This document shows positions 61,601 through 64,000 of a DNA stretch of 64,000 nucleotides, in pieces; the stretch's first letter is position 1; each line of letters opens with the position of its first letter. The notes beneath the pieces are model-generated. The model saw only the letters and a program-made list of their open reading frames with translations, had not been told where the DNA came from and ran no database searches. Origin of the DNA: Onchidella celtica (lineage: Eukaryota; Mollusca; Gastropoda; Systellommatophora; Onchidiidae); assembly GCA_963931925.1 (NCBI GenBank), contig OZ007574.1, positions 32,809,961 to 32,873,960 of the forward strand, in the 5' to 3' direction. A program made the translations under genes and the position numbers.

Positions 61601-64000
61601 TCCAAATTGCGGGGGTATAAGGATCCCAACGAGGAAGGGGCTTTGGGGGGTGGGGGAGGGGTTGTCACATGGAGAGCCCCTCCTGGCGAGTTAGTCTTCC
61701 ACAGGGATGTTTTTTTTTTTTTATAGTAAACGCCTGGCTCGGCTGTTCCCTGCCCAGAATTTCATCTAAAGCCCCATGACTTTTCCCGTTATGGACCGTG
61801 TGAAAATATTCACTAATTTTCTAATGCATTTGGGAGGGCGCCCACTTGATGGAACAGCCAAAACACACATGACCTGTACATTGTCAAACTTGGGCAAAAA
61901 AAAAAAGTTATATGTAGGGGATCTAGAGAGTAGGACTACATGTATTGTCACAAGGATTTCGGCACAAAAAAGGACAGTGGAAGTACTGTTGGGGTCAGAC
62001 CAATTTGCAAAATGATATATTATTGTTAATCAAGGACAAAAGTGGTAGGGCCTACAATCTTCAGGTCACAACAGTTGGACAAAGTGAAGAAAATGTGTAA
62101 ATTTCCCTAGACACTTTTCCAGATACCCAAAATTTTAAATTATTTGAGATTTAGTGCTTGACACTAGTTTTTGGAATTCACTGTATTCATCCCTGCCTTA
62201 CATATGTACCTGGCATTTGAACATTAATGGTACATGTACATGTATTTTGATTTCTCCTTTCTGAAACAGTAAACTTCCCTCTGGCCTGGGCTACACCCAG
62301 ATGGAATTTTTTTTTTTTTTTTCAGAGAGTAATAGATGAAATGTCTTTTGTTCAGAGAAAGATAAGAACAAAAGACAGTAACTCACTTCTGCCCATGATT
62401 GTTTTTATCTCAGCGGTGAATACTGACAAGTTTGGGTACCGATATAAGTCATAGGTTATGAAAATGGTTTTGAATGTGTCTTGTGTGTGACAGAAATGAA
62501 ATGTGGCTGACGGAGAACATTAATTACAATAAATCATCAAATGAGTAATATTGATTGACTGAATCATTTTACCTGTTCCTTGTGGCAAGAGGATCTATCA
62601 CCGAATGTAATATGTTAATTTCCAGTGGTTCCCAGAAACTTTACCCTGCTGGACGAGCTTGAAGCTGGCCAGAAAGGAGTAGGAGATGGGACAATTAGCT
62701 GGGGACTTGTTGATGATGGGGACATGACAATGACAGATTGGCAATGTGTCATTATTGGACCACCCAAGGTAGAGTAACTATTATATTGTTGTTCATTGTA
62801 CCATACTTACAGTTGGAAGCTCAACTTAATTCTAATGACAGTAAGGTGTTAATTCTGTTATGTTTTTATGCAAAGTAAAAGTTTGAATATGGTAGGTGGC
62901 ATGATTTAGAAGAGATACAAAATAACATTGCTGTGATTGACTTTTAGACTACTGTCTTGAAGGAATGAAAAACAGTGCCACAAATATTGAAACAAATACC
63001 TTGGTCCCCCGTCATGAAGTTGAATAAAGAACTAGGTGCCACAAATATTGAAACAAAAAGCTTGGACCCATTTCTTGAAGTGGAATGAAAAATTAGGTGC
63101 TACAAACATTGAAACAAACATACCTGTGCTTTGAAAGTAAAATGAAATATTTCAAATGTTATAATATAAGACTGCAGCTGATTATTTTGTGTTGAGGCTG
63201 ACTGAGAAATTCCTCTCACTGAGAGTCTCAGCTATGAGGACTGTACTCTGATTTGAAAGAAAATGATAATGACATTCTGTCTAGAAATGAGTAAAAATAA
63301 ATTTGTTTTAGCAGTTTCTTGCCTCTGTCACAGATATTGTGTTAACTTTCCTGTACTTAGTAAACTGCAACTTCTATTTCAGACAAGTTTTGAGAACAGA
63401 ATGTATCAGCTTCGAGTGAAGTGTGGAGAGAACTACCCTCAAAAAGCTCCAGAAGTGAGGTTTATCACTCGTATTAACATGACCTGTGTCAACAAAGAAA
63501 ATGGAATCGTAAGTTAGTGTGTATGTTTTTTTTGTTTTTTTTAATACATCTCAATTTCATTATGGTCAAATTAATTTATTAGCCATTTCATCGAATGCAA
63601 TTGAACTACAGTCTTATTTTACTGTATCATTGCCTTTCTTGTACTTCCGGGAATTAAAATGAATACTTTACAACATTCTCAATGGAAAAGGTAGTGGACT
63701 GTTTTAATGCATAGGTGTAGTGAGGAAAAAGCCTCATAGGAGTGAAATTATCTGATTTCAGATGGAAAATGTTGGGGACTTCTGTTTAAAAAAAGTTACT
63801 TCATGTGCATTTTCTTAAAATGTATTATATTTATAATACTGAAAACTGAATTACACTTTCCATTCCCATGCCAAACAGTGTAAAAAAATATATAAGAAAA
63901 GTGACAGACGGGCATAGAAGTCATTGTGTCCTGATTTTTTTTATTACAGGTAGATCCTCGGAAAGTGGATAGCATATGGACTCACAAAAGCTGCAGTATA
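58632..64000 (+). CDS. UBE2V: Ubiquitin-conjugating enzyme E2 variant (UBE2V/MMS2-like), 3' end off window; exons 58632-58662, 62626-62768, 63383-63508, 63950-64000
   Basis: Four exons give 117 in-frame codons. Exon 1 reads [10 protein letters not shown]; exon 2 [20 protein letters not shown] and ISWGL; exon 3 [17 protein letters not shown] and VRFITRINM; exon 4 [10 protein letters not shown]. The order and motifs match UBE2V1/UBE2V2 (about 145-147 aa), leaving about 30 residues outside the window. UEV proteins lack the catalytic Cys and pair with UBC13 (UBE2N) to build Lys63-linked chains in DNA damage tolerance and innate signalling. The Phe of VPRNF is the conserved UBC13 contact. Junctions are GG|GTAAGG...CCAG, AAG|GTAGAG...TTCAG and ATC|GTAAGT...TACAG, in phases 1, 0 and 0. 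It is the same strand as, and downstream of, the ZNFX1 pair. Confidence 0.93.
58663..60267 (+). other. UBE2V-like intron 1, 5' part
   Basis: No gene supported. At 59170-59615 lies a CG-rich patch with AATCGATTCCGGCC (weakly like a tRNA B box) and a short ATG frame starting [10 protein letters not shown] at 59569. Neither can be tied to a gene. Confidence 0.4.
60268..61171. mobile_element. Pogo/Tigger-like non-autonomous element in UBE2V-like intron 1
   Basis: Left end CAGTGGACCATCATGTTTAACGA and right end (reverse complement) CAGTGGAACTTGGTTATAACGA are imperfect inverted repeats, each flanked by TA (60266-60267, 61172-61173). The 904-bp interior has no transposase. TA target and CAGTGGA termini suggest a Tc1/mariner superfamily, pogo-like origin. 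Confidence 0.5.
61172..62625 (+). other. UBE2V-like intron 1, 3' part
   Basis: AT-rich with homopolymer runs and no coding or repeat structure I can name. It ends at the acceptor TTAATTTCCAG. Confidence 0.5.
62952..63125. repeat. Three-copy ~61-bp tandem repeat in UBE2V-like intron 2
   Basis: Units share TGAAGT/GGAATGAAAAA...GTGCCACAAATATTGAAACA, diverged by about one base in six. Confidence 0.75.

Overview
Animal genomic DNA. Genes are split by GT-AG introns, the background is AT-rich, and microsatellites and non-LTR retrotransposon remains are abundant. The transposon mix (CR1-like, L1/Tx1-like, RTE-tailed and RNase H-bearing LINEs, hAT, Tc1/mariner and pogo-like elements) and frequent palindromic words such as AGGCCT and ACATGT suggest a marine invertebrate. 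An echinoderm is plausible, but this is inference and not proven.

Two host gene families are recognisable. The first is ZNFX1 (NFX1-type zinc finger / SF1 Upf1-like helicase protein), present as two direct tandem copies. Copy A (exons 1307-1392, 2049-8283, 10103-10135) is open and encodes about 2117 residues. Copy B (37955-38043, 39130-45340, 47410-47442) has the same three-exon structure, but one in-frame TAG replaces a TGG Trp codon at codon 262. Everything downstream stays open and all helicase and zinc-binding residues are kept. In both copies the last exon encodes only ten residues (DLSSILGKTK) and lies 1.8-2.1 kb downstream of the long exon. The second family is a ubiquitin E2 variant (UBE2V/MMS2 type), whose first four exons lie at 58632-64000; its 3' end is off the window.

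The ZNFX1 genes sit in a segmental tandem duplication of about 16-18 kb (about 1160-17230 and 37780-55930) that continues far past the coding region. Comparing the copies gives empty sites that date several insertions to after the duplication. Copy A alone has a 375-bp RTE-tailed element. Copy B alone has a hAT-like MITE with an 8-bp target duplication in intron 1, a small palindrome beside a splice donor, a 1258-bp solo LTR, a block with a TATAGCGC motif, and a 192-bp tandem duplication.

The spacer between the copies (about 17-38 kb) is a transposon graveyard. Its most striking part is a three-level nest at 30160-36951. A minus-strand DDE-type transposase-like gene is interrupted by a giant foldback element (31168-36034; arms about 1.25 kb; CCGG on both sides). 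The right arm of the foldback is itself interrupted by a LINE (about 33147-35193) with a 600+ residue open RT/RNase H frame. No tRNA, rRNA, CRISPR or bacterial features were seen.
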